Below, one piece after another: positions 42,465-53,142 of a DNA stretch of 64,000 bases. Origin of the DNA: Microglena sp. YARC (taxonomy: Eukaryota; Chlorophyta; Chlorophyceae; Chlamydomonadales; Chlamydomonadaceae); assembly GCA_022414725.1 (NCBI GenBank), contig CM039462.1, forward strand, positions 34,624,931 to 34,688,930. Reading direction: 5' to 3'. A model generated the notes under the pieces. It worked only from the letters and a program-made list of their open reading frames with translations. It did no database searches and was not told the origin of the DNA. Position 1 is the first letter of the stretch. The number at the start of each line of letters is the position of its first letter. The position numbers and the translations under genes were made by a program.

Positions 42465-43860
42465 CCATAGACTATCCTACAGTAGGAAAAATGGTCCCTG
42501 AACTTGTCAGGTACCCATATGGGATCAGTCCGATTCAGGAAAACCAAAGATCAGAAGCAGATTCGAAGGAACGAGGAAGTTCTGAGTTCAAATCAGTAGT
42601 TACCGATCTGCGCTGTTTAAACCGTAACCCAGTTGAGATCCTGAACCCCATAGACTATCCTACAGTAGGAAAATGGTCCCTGAACTTGTCAGGTACCTAT
42701 ATGTGATCAGTCCGATTCAGGAAAACCAAAGATCAGAAGCAGATTCGAAGGAACGAGGAAGTTCTGAGTTCAAATCAGTAGTTACCGATCTGCGCTGTTT
42801 AAACCGTAACCAGTTGAGATCCTGAACCCCATAAACTATCCTACAGTAGGAAAATGGTCCCTGAACTTGTCAGGTGCCTATATGTGATCAGTCCGATTCA
42901 GGAAAAACAAAGATCAGAAGCAGATTCGAAGGAACGAGGAAGTTCTGAGTTTACATCAGTAGTTACCGATCTGCGCTGTTTAAACCGTAACCAGTTGAGA
43001 TCCTGAACCCCATAAACTATCCGACAGTAGGAAAATGGTCCCTGAACTTGTCAGGTAACTATATGTGATCAGTCCGATTCAGGAAAACCAAAGATCAGAA
43101 GCAGATTCGAAGGAACGAGGAAGTTCTGAGTTTAAATCAGTAGTTACCGATCTGCGCTGTTCGAAAGGCGCGGATCTGTAACCAGTTCTCTAAGCTCAGA
43201 ACTTCCCCGTCCCTTCGAATCTGGTTATGACATTTTGTTTACCTGAATCTAATTTATCAGATATAGGTACCTAAGAAGTTTAGAAACCATTATCGTAGTG
43301 TAGGATAGCCTACTGGCGTGCAGGGTCCCAATTGGTAGCTGTTCGAAAGGCGCGGATCTGTAACTAGTTCTCTAAGCTCAGAACTTCCCCGTCCCTTCGA
43401 TTCTGGTTATGATATTTTGTTTTCCTGAATCGATATAATCATATATAGGTACCTAAGAAGTTTAGAAACCATTATCTAGGTGTAGGATAGCCTACTGGCG
43501 TGCAGGGTCCCAACTGGTCGCCGTTCGAAAGGCACGGATCTGTAACCAGTTCTCTAAGCTCAGAACTTCCTCGTCCCTTCGAATCTGGTTATGATCTTTT
43601 GTTTTCCTGAATCTAAATAATCATATATAGGTACATGAGAAGTTTAGAAACCATTATCATAGTGGAGGATAGCCTACTGGTGTGCAGGGTCCCAACTGGT
43701 CGCTGTTCGAAAGGCGCGGATGTGTAACCAGTTCTCTAAGCTCAGAACTTCCTCGTCCCTTTGAATCTGGTTATGATCTTTTGTTTTCCAGAATCGGAAT
43801 AATCATATTTGGGTACATGAGAAGTTTCGGGATCATTATCCCCCATTGTTCATCAGGTTT
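42465..43860. repeat. Head-to-head array: four direct and four inverted ~181-bp units
   Basis: Left half: four units containing ACAGTAGGAAAATGGTCCCT, TCAGTCCGATTCAGGAAAAC, CAGATTCGAAGGAACGAGGA and AGTTCTGAGTT (period about 181 bp, starts near 42480, 42662, 42843 and 43024). Right half: four units containing AACTAGTTCTCTAAGCTCAG, AACTTCCTCGTCCCTTCGAA and TCTGGTTATGATCTTTTGTTTTCC (starts near 43168, 43351, 43532 and 43713), the reverse-complement family of the left units. The switch point is about 43160. Halves are diverged from each other but each is internally homogeneous. Confidence 0.9.
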
Positions 43861-44084
43861 GATTAGCATGACCCCCATCAGGGTTGTCTAGGTCCTGCGA
43901 CGCAGATCCCGCATGCACCGCAGGCGCAGGCCCCGAGAATCCGATTCAAATATGGCGACCTGCTTCTCCGCCCATGCGCGTGCGGTTACGGCGGTACTGC
44001 ATGCTGTACAGTTCAAACTGGTCAGCGCAATGGGTTAGCGCTTCAACTTAGCGGCTGTGCAAGCTTTCACTGTTCAGTGCGCGT

Positions 44085-45125
44085 CAATTGGTTCTCGACT
44101 CAGCGATATTCCTGCAGAATAGCGCACCATGCTGCCTGCTTTCCTTGAATTAACTTGGACTGATCTATTCATAGCTTCAGCCATTCCCGAATTGCTTCCT
44201 AGATCCGTCAATACCTACATGCGCGAGCACTTTGCTTCCGCGGCACTTTGCTTTGGGAATGGTTGTGCTTCAACTCAAGACTGTAGCGACCTTCTTCTCC
44301 GCCCACGCCGGCGCGTGCGGTTAAGGTACTGCATTTTTCGTTTCGTCAAGTGGTGCCTTACTTGACCAGAGTTGTGTCGCAGGCATTAAGGCAGCTGCAG
44401 CAAAATGACCTATCATGGAGCCGCAAGAATTCCAATGCTCGAGGTGTGAAACAGGTGCGCAGTCAGATAGCGACATGCTGCCTGCTTTCCTTGAATTAAC
44501 TTGGACTGAGCTTGCTTTCATAGCTTCAGCCATTCCCGAATTACTTCTGAGATCCGTCAATACCTACACGCGCGAGCACTTTGCTTCCGCGGTACTTTGC
44601 TTTGGGAATTGTTGTGCTTCAACCCAAGACTGTAGCGACCTGCTTCTCCGCCCCCGCGCGTGCGGTTAAGGTACTGCGTTTTGCGTCTCGTCAAGTGGTG
44701 CCTTACTTGACCAGAATTTATCTCGACTTTGACTGACTTGCTTTTTCGAGTTGTTCCGCAGGCATTAAGGCAGCTGCAGCAAGTCGACCTATCGTCCAGC
44801 TCATCATGGAGCCGCAAGAGTTCCAATGCTCGAGGTGCAAAACAGGTGCGCATTCAGATAGCGAATTTGGTTTGAACCATGGCTGCTATTTGAAAGTCGG
44901 AAGAATGCGCATTGCTGCCAATGTATCTCAACTAACGCTCACCAACGAACATTTGTCTGCAGGTCTCACTCTTGCGACTGGTCTCGCGTCAGAACGCCTG
45001 GATGCTGATGACCTTGAGGCTGAAGACGATGTCGTTGATGAACAAGAAGCACAGCATGCTGGAGTTTCGTCAATTCGTACCTGAGGAACTACTTCGTGGC
45101 CAACTGCACTTCCTTAGTAGCATAT
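44085..45125 (+). other. Tandem ~345-bp duplication with possible exon fragments
   Basis: Segments 44129-44465 and 44473-44830 are similar (ATGCTGCCTGCTTTCCTTGA, GCTTCAGCCATTCCCGAATT, GCCTTACTTGACCAG, GCAGGCATTAAGGCAGCTGC, ATGGAGCCGCAAGA). An acceptor-like TTCCGCAG (about 44760), a donor-like AAACAG|GTGCGC (about 44846) and an acceptor TCTGCAG|GTCTCAC (about 44963) would join RQLQQVDLSSSS... to VSLLRLVSRQNAWM...EFRQF before a stop near 45133. I recognise no family. It may be a decayed gene carried by the element. Confidence 0.3.
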
Positions 45126-45280
45126 ATATCTAGCTCTTCAATCACTAATTACTATCATGTTTAACTATCTAAGGATTCATTCATTATGGTGCTTTCAATT
45201 TCTGTAACAAAGATCGAAGAGTCCTGCTGTCCAAATATGCGCCCTCAGTCTTCAGTGCTTGCATTGCTTTACGAAAAAAC

Positions 45281-45530
45281 AGATCTATTTGAACATCATT
45301 TGAGTCATGTTTGAAACAACCAACCTTGTTTCAAACCTTTTTCAAGGGGCACGTTGATGACGGCTTGATTAAGATCTATTTGAACATGGTTTGAGTCATG
45401 TTTGAAACAACCAACCTTGTTTCAAACCTTTTTCAAGGGGCACGTTGATGACGGCTTGATTAAGATCTATTTGAACATGGTTTGAGTCATGTTTGAAATA
45501 ACCAACCTTGTTTCAAACGGATCTCAATCG
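45281..45530 (+). repeat. 91-bp tandem repeat, 2.7 copies
   Basis: Units begin AGATCTATTTGAACATGGTT at 45281, 45372 and 45463 and contain GAAACAACCAACCTTGTTTC and TTTTTCAAGGGGCACGTTG. Located just inside the right TIR; the TTGAAAC/TTTGAAC wording matches the TIR-proximal motifs. Confidence 0.92.
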
Positions 45531-45681
45531 GTAGGTTTGATGGCCGACTGATTCAAACAGGAAACAAAGATCGATTGAATCAAGGTTATCTCCGATTGAA
45601 TCTAAGAATGAATCAAACAAACAATTCAAACAGTATTTTCTTTGTTTCAAACGACCCTCAAAGAAGTACTAAATACCGACG

Positions 45682-46760
45682 CACTACGCTGATTACGTAG
45701 ACGAACCCGTTCGAATTTCGTTGAGGGGTCGTCGGTAGCCCAGAAAGATCGGGGTTGGGGCGGATCATCGGAGATCCATCGGGGACGTAAAGCCTTGAGT
45801 ATGGACACGTGGAACGTAGGGTGGATGCGCCAGCCCTCGAGGAGGTCGATGGTCGATGTCGTTTAGCGTATGGGCGCTGGAAAGGCCTGTTTTGCACAGC
45901 CCAAGGCGTGGGTCGCATGGTAGACCCAAGACACCGCCTGAGGGCTGTCAGAAGGGAGTATCGTGTCGGGAGGCTGGAGAGGGACTCGTGTGAAGCAATC
46001 GGGTGCAATAGGTCTCAGTTGGTAAGGCGGTCGGGAAGGCCATCGGGGTCAGCGTGCGTGCGCTGTCGTTCGGAAGGGAGACTTATGAGGGGTGATCAGT
46101 CCCTGTTTTGTCCCGGTTCGTGTTCGGTTCGTGTTCGGTGTGTGTGCGTGTTACGGACCTGGCCAGGTATATTTTTGAGGAGTTGAACAATCGGCAAGAT
46201 CGGCTAAGCGGGATCGGCAGGATCGGCCAGATTTGCAGGATCGACAAGATCGGCAAAGCAGGATCGGCAAGATTGGCAAAGTCGATGGCGGGATCGGCAA
46301 GATCGGCAAAGCAGGATCGGCAGGATCGGCCAAGTCGATGGCGAGATCGGCAAGATCGGCAAAGCAGGATCGGCATGATCGGCCAATGGTGTCGTTCCAA
46401 CCCACGTATAGGGAGCGGTTGTAGCGTGTCGTGGCTTTGCTCGTGTGAAGCCTTCACCGATTGGCACAAATGACAAGATCGAACGTAATCGTTAACATCA
46501 AGGCGCATCGTAGGCCATCAGTAATAACGGCCGATAGAGTTGAACGTGCGTTCGAACCCCGGGTGCCCGCCACACTGGGTATAATGGAAGGCGAACAAGA
46601 TGCGACTCTTGAGGGCGTTGCCATTTGGGACCACGATCTGCGCCTCGGATGCTGAACGTTTAGAGCGGCCTGAACCAACCCAGGAGCCATCGGGGTGTAG
46701 GGTAAGGTGTTGCGTGTTTCGAGGACACTGGAACCAAGAGTCACGTTCGGACGCGAGCAA
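45682..46760 (-). pseudogene. Integrase of the retroelement, with core replaced by repeats
   Basis: From the right: the zinc-binding domain (HYTQCGGHPGFERTFNSIGRYY, then YVRSCHLCQ), giving H...H...CxxC. About 200 bp of GATCGGCAAGATCGGCA repeats (46192-46395) occupy the place of the DDE core. A C-terminal segment follows with the family signature HPTFHVSILKALRP and RLRNQR next to the transposon junction at 45682. Reading frame changes several times. Confidence 0.7.
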
Positions 46761-47292
46761 AATATCGGGGAAATTTCACGAGGGTGGATAGGGTCGAGTC
46801 GTTCCCCAGAGAAAAAATCCATGTATTGCTTACGTTAAAGCCTCGGGCTTGCGTACGTGAAAGCATCGGTTGATTAGCGAGGTAGACTAGTGGTTCGTGA
46901 TCAGTATCGAGTTCGAATTCGCATGTACATTCTTCGAGATAGCATCGCCATTCCTTAAGCGCGAGTTTTCGAGAACTTGTGGGAATGGAAAGCAATCGGC
47001 CAACCCTCCTGAAGGAGAACGCCCCCCGGCCCTCGATGGAATCGTCCGTGACAGATCAAAATTGTTATGTTGGATCGGGGTGGGCAAGCAGAGGAGCGTT
47101 GGTAAGGCTTTCGTTTATAGCGTTGAAGGCACTTTGACAGTCTTGGGTCCAGGCCGCTGCAAAACCTGATCCCCGCAGTCCGGCGTTCCGTTACCCAAGG
47201 GCTTGCCTGACAGCGTTGGTATTTAAATACCAACCCACGGGTCGTGTCGATTTTTCAATCGCGGTCAGAGGGGGTGCGAGTGCGGGGTATCC
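46761..47292 (-). pseudogene. RNase H domain of the retroelement
   Basis: Minus-strand frames read HGRFHRGPGGVLLQEGWPIA then FHSHKFSKT, followed by EWRCYLEECTCEFELDTDHE and PLVYLANQP: the LTR-element RNase H pattern DASxxGxGxVL...FxSxKL...TDHxxL. Frame is broken between the two parts. It is cut on its 5' side by the TTA-flanked transposon at 47296. Confidence 0.7.
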
Positions 47293-47295
47293 TTA

Positions 47296-49636
47296 GGGCG
47301 TGTTTCCAGTGGACCAACAGTTCAACTGTGTATAGTAGACCACTCAACCCTACAGTTCAAGTTTGAGTGCTGAGCTGGGCCCTAAAACCTCAAGAAGTGC
47401 CTTGTCATCACGGCTGCCCCTCGAGCGCGTTCTGGTCCCTTGCCCCCCTCGCTGCAAGTGCATGCAGCTTGCTCGAAGTTTCCTCAAATCACCGCATCCA
47501 CCGCTTACCACCGCCAGTGTATTATTTCGCTGCGCACTTCACTTCCATCTGTTCTCTTGCTCCTCCTGCCGCTGCCGCTACAGCATCTGCCCCATCCAGT
47601 CGAATGGATCGGGTGGTCTGATTGAGATTTCGGTCGAATCTGTGGCTCTCGCTATCACCATTCGACCTGGTTATTTCCCGCCTTTCTTTCATGTCTTCGC
47701 CCATCCAACTTGAAATTGGCTCCCAATTACTCGCAACTCGGGGCGTGTTGACAGATCTCGGGAGAAATCTGCGAAGATGCTCGCTGCTGTATCACTTTTG
47801 TGATTTTGTCCAACGCCCTCCCTCGAAATTGTCCACCGCCCTCCCCCCAAAATAGTTGAACTGTTGAGCAATCCCGAACAAGGGGGGGGCCCTAGGGGGG
47901 GGCTAGGGCACGGCACGTCTCGAAAACCCGTGACTATGCTGAGGTCACGTATGCGCATCGATCGCATCAATCTAAACGCGCACATAATTGTAATTTGAAC
48001 CCCTTATGCATAAAATGGATTCAATTCTCCTATCGATCGCAAGTTTTCTCGCTGGACGTGTTGGGTCCTAGGGGGGCCTACAAACAGAGTTCGACTTGGA
48101 GCTCCACTGCGCGCTTCGAGGAGCTCCATGGCGCGCAATTATCTAAACACGTTATATTAAGTTATTCTGGTGGCTGCTAGCCGCTTGCCACTGCTAGGAG
48201 ACGAAGAACCAGTACTTGGAAAAAGTACGAATCCCCTCTTGCGATGGAATTCGTAGTGATGCGCGGCCTAATTTCGCGCTGCAACTATCCATAAGGCCTA
48301 TCTGAAGCATGGCGATCCACCGTCAGGACCTGTTTCGCCGAGTTCGTGGGCTACGAATCGACCTTGTACCACAACTGCCAACCTTGGACCTTAGCGCGAG
48401 CCCATCTGGCTCTGTAGCATATGTGTTCGTACTTTTGACTGTACTGGCTCTGCCTGTTGTATCTCAAAACTGCATGGCCCGATCGGTCCAATTTTTGGAC
48501 AGCGTTTTGGGGGGCACCTAACGGAGGTATACAAGCCTTCAAAAATCAGTCCTGTCCCAAACTGTGTAGCTTGATCTTGGTGGGCAACATGGGTGTCTAA
48601 AAGCATGAAATCAGTGTACAGTGCGCCCCATTTGTAGTAAACGCTCCCAATAAGCATCACATGGTATTAATATATTTATGGGGCATTGGTCTGCCAAGTG
48701 GCCGACGAGCTGCTCGCAAAATAGATGCGGCTTATAGCTTTTTGCTGTGTTTATGAGGGAATACAGACGACCGCTATATGCGAAAATCGAAGGGGATTTT
48801 TGTAAATTTGTGTCCACAAATCTACTAATTAGGGATGTATTTCATTAATACGCAGTAAAAACAGTATCAAGTTTGATCTCAGCATCAAAGAGGCAAAAAA
48901 CTGTGTTGTGAGTCCATTTACGCCATTTTTGGCCATTTAGAGCCAAAAACCTTATTCATACCTCACTAACCATGTTAAGGACCCGTAGGGCCATTGTGGT
49001 AATACCTTAATGGGCTCACAGCTCAGTAACATGTTGTAAAAAGCTGTCTAGGAGATGTTCAAGGCACTTTAAATACAACATCCTGCATCTACAGCCCATT
49101 TTGGGCCATTTTCTAGGCCATTTGAGCCTCCCACAATTAGTAAAACTTTGTTTTTCTCCATTTCCAATTCTGAGTCAAATTGTCGACCGAACTTTGTAAA
49201 AAAATAAAAAACATTTTTCCTGCAAAACAAAAGTGCCCCCCTTTTTTGTCCATGTTTGGGGGCCTAGATGAGGGCTTGGGACAATCCTCTCCGAACTTTT
49301 GAGCATAGTCAGAGCTTGATATACACATAAATATTCATCCTACATAAAATTTTGAGCGGAGAGGATTGTCTCGTCCCTCCGTTCAGCCATCCCCGTGTAG
49401 GGGTTTCGGCTGTGGTGCAGCCCCCCCCTAGGGGGGGGGGGGGGGGGGGGGTCGGGATTGCTCAACAGTTGAACTGTTGAGGGGGGAGGGCGACGGACAA
49501 ACCCTGACGTGGCTGCCCACCTGGCGTGCCACATCGGCGAAAAGTTGAACTGTTGAAGTTGAACTGTGCCCACTGGAAACACTCGTGCCACGCTGGCGCC
49601 CACAGTTGAACTATTTGGTCCACTGGAAACACGCCC
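47296..49636. mobile_element. PIF/Harbinger-like TIR element, TTA target duplication
   Basis: Starts GGGCGTGTTTCCAGTGGACC and ends GGTCCACTGGAAACACGCCC, exact inverted ends, continuing into AGTTCAACTGT. TTA is present on both sides (47293-47295 and 49637-49639). GTTGAACTGTTGAGCAATCC is also inverted subterminally (47854 and 49458). 2,341 bp, no transposase recognised, so probably non-autonomous. It divides the retroelement RT from RNase H. Confidence 0.85.
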
Positions 49637-49639
49637 TTA

Positions 49640-50335
49640 GTGGAACGGTTGTACATGCTTCGAGCAGGTCGGAGTCGGGCAGGCGTGACTGCCCTGACGT
49701 GCGTTTTGTTGACTCGATTGCCATCCCCCGAGAGCACGTGGCCGAGATACTTCACTTCGGGAGTTCGGGTTGGAAGAATCTGCCTGTTTCGGGTAGGACC
49801 ATTCGGTTGTCCCTTCGTGTTCTGCATCGTCTACTGAAGAGGAGTATGTCTTCCAAGTAAACGACGATAAATATGCCAATGAAATTTCGGAAGCTGTCTA
49901 TCATGAAGGCCGATGGGGCGATGGCGAGTCCGGACGGCAGGACTTTCTATACTATTACTCGTGGGTAAAAAAATAAATCGGCTGACGAAGCCTATCGTGA
50001 TCAAGTCATGGACTTGTTGTTGAACCTCGAGGAGTTCAGCGGGAGACACTCGGTGTCCGCGTGAGGATTTCAGGGATGCCGCCAGTGATGTGGCAAACAA
50101 ACGAGGTGTCCTGTCGAAGGACCTGAATTCGTTTCTCATGGGGATTTCCGGAAGTTGAACGATTCCCAATTGAACAATCTCAGCTCGAGCTGCGTTCACT
50201 TTGCTGGTGGACACGAGCCCCGTCTCAGCTGGAGGTGCGTTCACTTGTGAATTTTCTGGTGGACAGTAGCCCAAGGGCGTTGCGTTCTGCATTTTCGAAG
50301 AGCTCGTTTCGACCCAATCCTGCAGGCTACAAGTT
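49640..50335 (-). pseudogene. Reverse transcriptase remnant of the retroelement
   Basis: Minus-strand frames contain HRVSPAELLEVQQQVHDLIT and IGFVS (the N-terminal RT motif of Ty3/gypsy), FIVVYLEDILLFSR (catalytic block, with Glu where the first Asp of YxDD should be) and YLGHVLSGDG (end of the RT domain). Frames shift between motifs and the central palm region is mostly unrecognisable. Confidence 0.72.
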
Positions 50336-50783
50336 CAGGGTATGTTGTCGTGAGCCGTTGTCGGGTCAGGCCCGTCCTGGGGACCCAGAGGGTGGCCCGT
50401 GACCAGAGGCGAAAGCATGGGAGGTGTAATTCGGGGCGTGAGTGGGGACGGGAAACGGAACAAGGAACGAGCATTCGCTGCTGCAACGGAACAAGCAAGG
50501 GACAAGCGTAGCGCACGCAACAGGTATCAAAGGCATATTATCATGGCCCGTCCAAATAAAATGGTTTTTTTTCGAGGGCAGGCAGAGGCATCACGACTTC
50601 TTATCGACGGGGAGTAGCCTCGAGGTAGGAGAGCCTCTGTTCCAAGAAGCGGGGCGGACGGTTGGGTGGGTGCGGTGTCCAGCGAGGGTCCGGAAAGTAA
50701 GTCCACTGAAGAGGGCGTTGATCTGCGGATAGGTGGGGGGTGGGCCAGCGTGAAAAAAAAAAGATCAGGCTCCGTAAACCAAA
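50336..50783 (-). other. Unassigned leader of the second retroelement body
   Basis: Between the RT remnant and the middle LTR. It begins (minus) with a primer-binding-like TTTGGTTTACGGAGCCTG next to the LTR at 50783. Where gag should be there is no similarity I can see to the gag at 52-53 kb, so gag has been deleted or replaced. Confidence 0.5.
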
Positions 50784-51099
50784 TGTGACGTCTGAAAGAC
50801 GTCTTAGCTTTATATAAAGTATCAGGAGAGAAAGGATTTGAACCTCTCTGTTTTCTGGCCTAGAGAGTTAAGCTCGGGCTTAAGTCTCATACATTCTCCC
50901 GTGGTTTAACGATAAACCCGTCTATTCGAGTTAGACTTCCGGAGTCCTCGAACCGTCTGAAGGGCGCGTGTAGGGCGCGGACGTAAGGTGCGGACCTGGT
51001 TAACGGTTCGAACCGTCCGACAGGTCACGTCAGTTCCCCTTCCTTGGGGAAGTCGTCGCCACCTCGAGGTAGCGCAGGTGACGGATCGTTATCTGTCAC
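50784..51099 (-). repeat. Middle LTR
   Basis: 316 bp, starting TGTGACGTCTGAAAGACGTC and ending GATCGTTATCTGTCAC on the plus strand. It carries a primer-binding-like site on one side (50764-50783) and integrase-end sequence on the other, so it acts as 3' LTR of one body and 5' LTR of the next. Confidence 0.88.
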
Positions 51100-51966
51100 T
51101 TCGATGGTCGTTGTCGTTTAGCGTATGGGCGCTGTCGAACCTCGGCCACTGGAAAGGCCTGCTTCGCACAGTCCAAGGCGTTGACCCATGTTGAACCCAA
51201 GACACCGCCTGAGGGCTGTCAGAAGGGAGTATCGTGTCGGGAGGTTGGAGAGCGACTCGTGTGAAGCAATCGGGTGCAATAGGTCTCAGTTGGTAAGGCG
51301 GTCGGGATTGCCATCGTTCAAGGGCAGCGTACGTGCGCTGTCGTTCGGAAGGGAGACTTATGAGGGGTGATCAGTCCCTGTTTTGTCCCGGTTCGTGTTC
51401 GGGTCGTGTTCGTTGTGTGTACGGTTTGTTGTGTGTGTGTGTTACGGACCTGGCCAGGTATATTTTTGAGGAGTTGCAAGATCGGCAAGATCGGCTAAGC
51501 GGGATCGCCAAGATCGGCCACAATGGCGGGATCGGCAAGATCGGCAAAGCAGGATTGCCAAGATCGGCAAAGACTATGGCGGGATCGGCGAGATCTGCAA
51601 AGCAGGATCGGCAGGATCGCCAAAGTCGATGGCGGGATCGGCAAGATCTGCAAAGCAGGATCGGCAGGATCGGCAACCAGTAATAACGGCCGATAGAGTT
51701 GAACGTGCGTTCGAACCCCGGGTGCCCGCTACGCTAGGTATCATGGACTTGCGAACAAGGTGCGACTCGTGAGGGCATAATGTTCATGGATTAATGTTCG
51801 AAAACGTTGGCGAATCCAAGGATGCTACGAGCAGGTAGATGTAGGCCAGTCTTCCATTGCTTTTATCATGGCAGATGGTTTCGTCGGGGCAGGTGCCCGA
51901 GAGCACGTGCCCAAGTATCGTTGTGGGACTCGTGTCTCCGTCCTGTCGTACCCGAGTCAAGAACAC
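51100..51966 (-). pseudogene. Second copy of RT-end and integrase remnants
   Basis: 51100-51780 parallels 45840-46600: the same TTTAGCGTATGGGCGCTG, GACACCGCCTGAGGGCTGTC, AGTCCCTGTTTTGTCCCGGT and GATCGGCAAGATCGGCA repeat block (51480-51675), and the start of the zinc-binding region. 51784-51966 contains ILGHVLSG, the RT end. RNase H and the N-terminal RT are deleted. Confidence 0.75.
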
Positions 51967-51986
51967 AGCAGTACAGATCGAACAGT

Positions 51987-53096
51987 TTACTGATTTGGCC
52001 TTGGCCTGCCGTGAGCCTGCATGCGGGAGCCCTCGGGGCCACCAGCCGGCCTCGGCCTGCCGTGAGCCTGAATGCGTGAGCCCTCGGGGGCACCAGCCGG
52101 CCTCGGCCTGCCGTGAGCCTGAGTGCTCTTAGGCTTTGCGTGGGACTGTGTGGCAAGAGCAGAGGTTTCAGGTGTCAGATATGGCAGTGCGATGGTGGCC
52201 AGGCGGTCTTCGACCTTGGAGGCGAGGTCAATGAGTTGGTCAAGCGAGTCGAAACGGCCACCGACATTGGTAGGATGCGAGCAGCAGCGGCATTCGATGG
52301 TCGGTTTCAGGCCAAGGCGGAACAGAATGAGCTGGGATTTTAGGTCGATACCACCTGCGATGCTGACCTCGGCGAGGAACACTTGGGCGTAGTGTCGAAC
52401 AGAGTCGGTCTGCGTAATAGCGTGGGAGTGCAAGCGCTGGGTAGCAACGAGATCGTCGTTCCCATACTTAGGGTCGTAATAGGAGAGGAAAGCGGTCTCG
52501 GCTTCCTCCCGAGTGAGTTCGTGAGGGCGGGCAGGGTCATGGTTAAGGTGAAAAAACCAATCCGAAGCAGTACTACCAAAGAAATTGGCCAAGAACTTGG
52601 TGTCCTTCATGTCGTTGACCTCACAGAACAAGTTCAACGCGTGCCACCAAACTTTCCCCCTAGGGAGTTTCTTATCGGCAATGCCCGTCCATACGGGGGG
52701 TCTTTCTGTCATCTTCGTCGAACGAGGGGTACTAGTCGGCACTCTTACCGCAATGACGGATGCCACCTGGGCCATAAGGGCCTCCATGACTTGCAGAGGG
52801 GTAGGCTCAGCGGCCTTGGCCAGAGCCTCGGCGAGGGTAGCCTGGAGTGTAGCGGAGACGATGGCAGCCTTCTCTTCCTCGCCCTGGCGGATGAGGTCCA
52901 AAGCCGCTTGGTGCGCGATGAGAGTGGACGCAGGGTACTGCTTCCTGGAGGACGTAATAACCTCCTTGTGATGGCGGATAAGATCGTGAGCGTCTGCAAG
53001 CGCAGATGCTCTGGCGACTCGAATAATTTCGGACGTGGAAGACGAATCGAGGTCGTCAGCGTGACCATCGTGGTCCATAGCGTTAGAGGCAGACAT
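51987..53096 (-). CDS. Retroelement Gag (capsid-like), truncated at the C-terminus
   Basis: About 369 residues from MSASNAMDHDGHADDLDSSS. It is helical and Ala-rich, followed by a Ty3/gypsy Gag capsid pattern: LPRGKVWWHALNLFCEV then FLANFFGSTASDWFFHLNHD, AFLSYYDPKYGNDDLVATQR and VRHYAQVFLAEV, LILFRLGLKPTIE. The C-terminus is three copies of a QAHGRPRPAGAPEGSR repeat (45-bp tandem units, 51993-52125) and then a stop; no CCHC zinc knuckle is seen. An upstream in-frame ATG at 53159 lies inside the LTR, so the ATG at 53096, just after the primer-binding site, is preferred. Confidence 0.75.
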   Translation of the reverse strand: MSASNAMDHDGHADDLDSSSTSEIIRVARASALADAHDLIRHHKEVITSSRKQYPASTLIAHQAALDLIRQGEEEKAAIVSATLQATLAEALAKAAEPTPLQVMEALMAQVASVIAVRVPTSTPRSTKMTERPPVWTGIADKKLPRGKVWWHALNLFCEVNDMKDTKFLANFFGSTASDWFFHLNHDPARPHELTREEAETAFLSYYDPKYGNDDLVATQRLHSHAITQTDSVRHYAQVFLAEVSIAGGIDLKSQLILFRLGLKPTIECRCCSHPTNVGGRFDSLDQLIDLASKVEDRLATIALPYLTPETSALATQSHAKPKSTQAHGRPRPAGAPEGSRIQAHGRPRPAGGPEGSRMQAHGRPRPNQ

Positions 53097-53142
53097 AGCG
53101 GGGAAAAAATCGGGTAAGAAAGGAACAGGCTCCAAAACCAAA

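Larger units (their letters stand above)
38648..45681. mobile_element. 7.0-kb terminal-inverted-repeat element nested in integrase
   Basis: The left end CGTCGGTATTTAG (38648-38660) is exactly inverted at 45669-45681. After a diverged 14-bp gap, TCGTTTGAATCAA / TCGTTTGAAACAA agree at 12 of 13, giving imperfect 40-bp TIRs. The subterminal regions on both sides are rich in TTTGAATCA/GATTGAATC motifs. Flanking dinucleotides are CA on both sides, a possible 2-bp duplication. The ends interrupt the retroelement integrase precisely. No transposase was recognised. Cargo: a histone H3-like gene, several tandem arrays and a large inverted array. Confidence 0.65.

Noticed and set aside
52383..53117. Plus-strand 244-codon ORF opposite gag
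   Set aside because: Antisense shadow of the gag frame; no recognisable domain, whereas the minus strand has a Ty3/gypsy Gag pattern.
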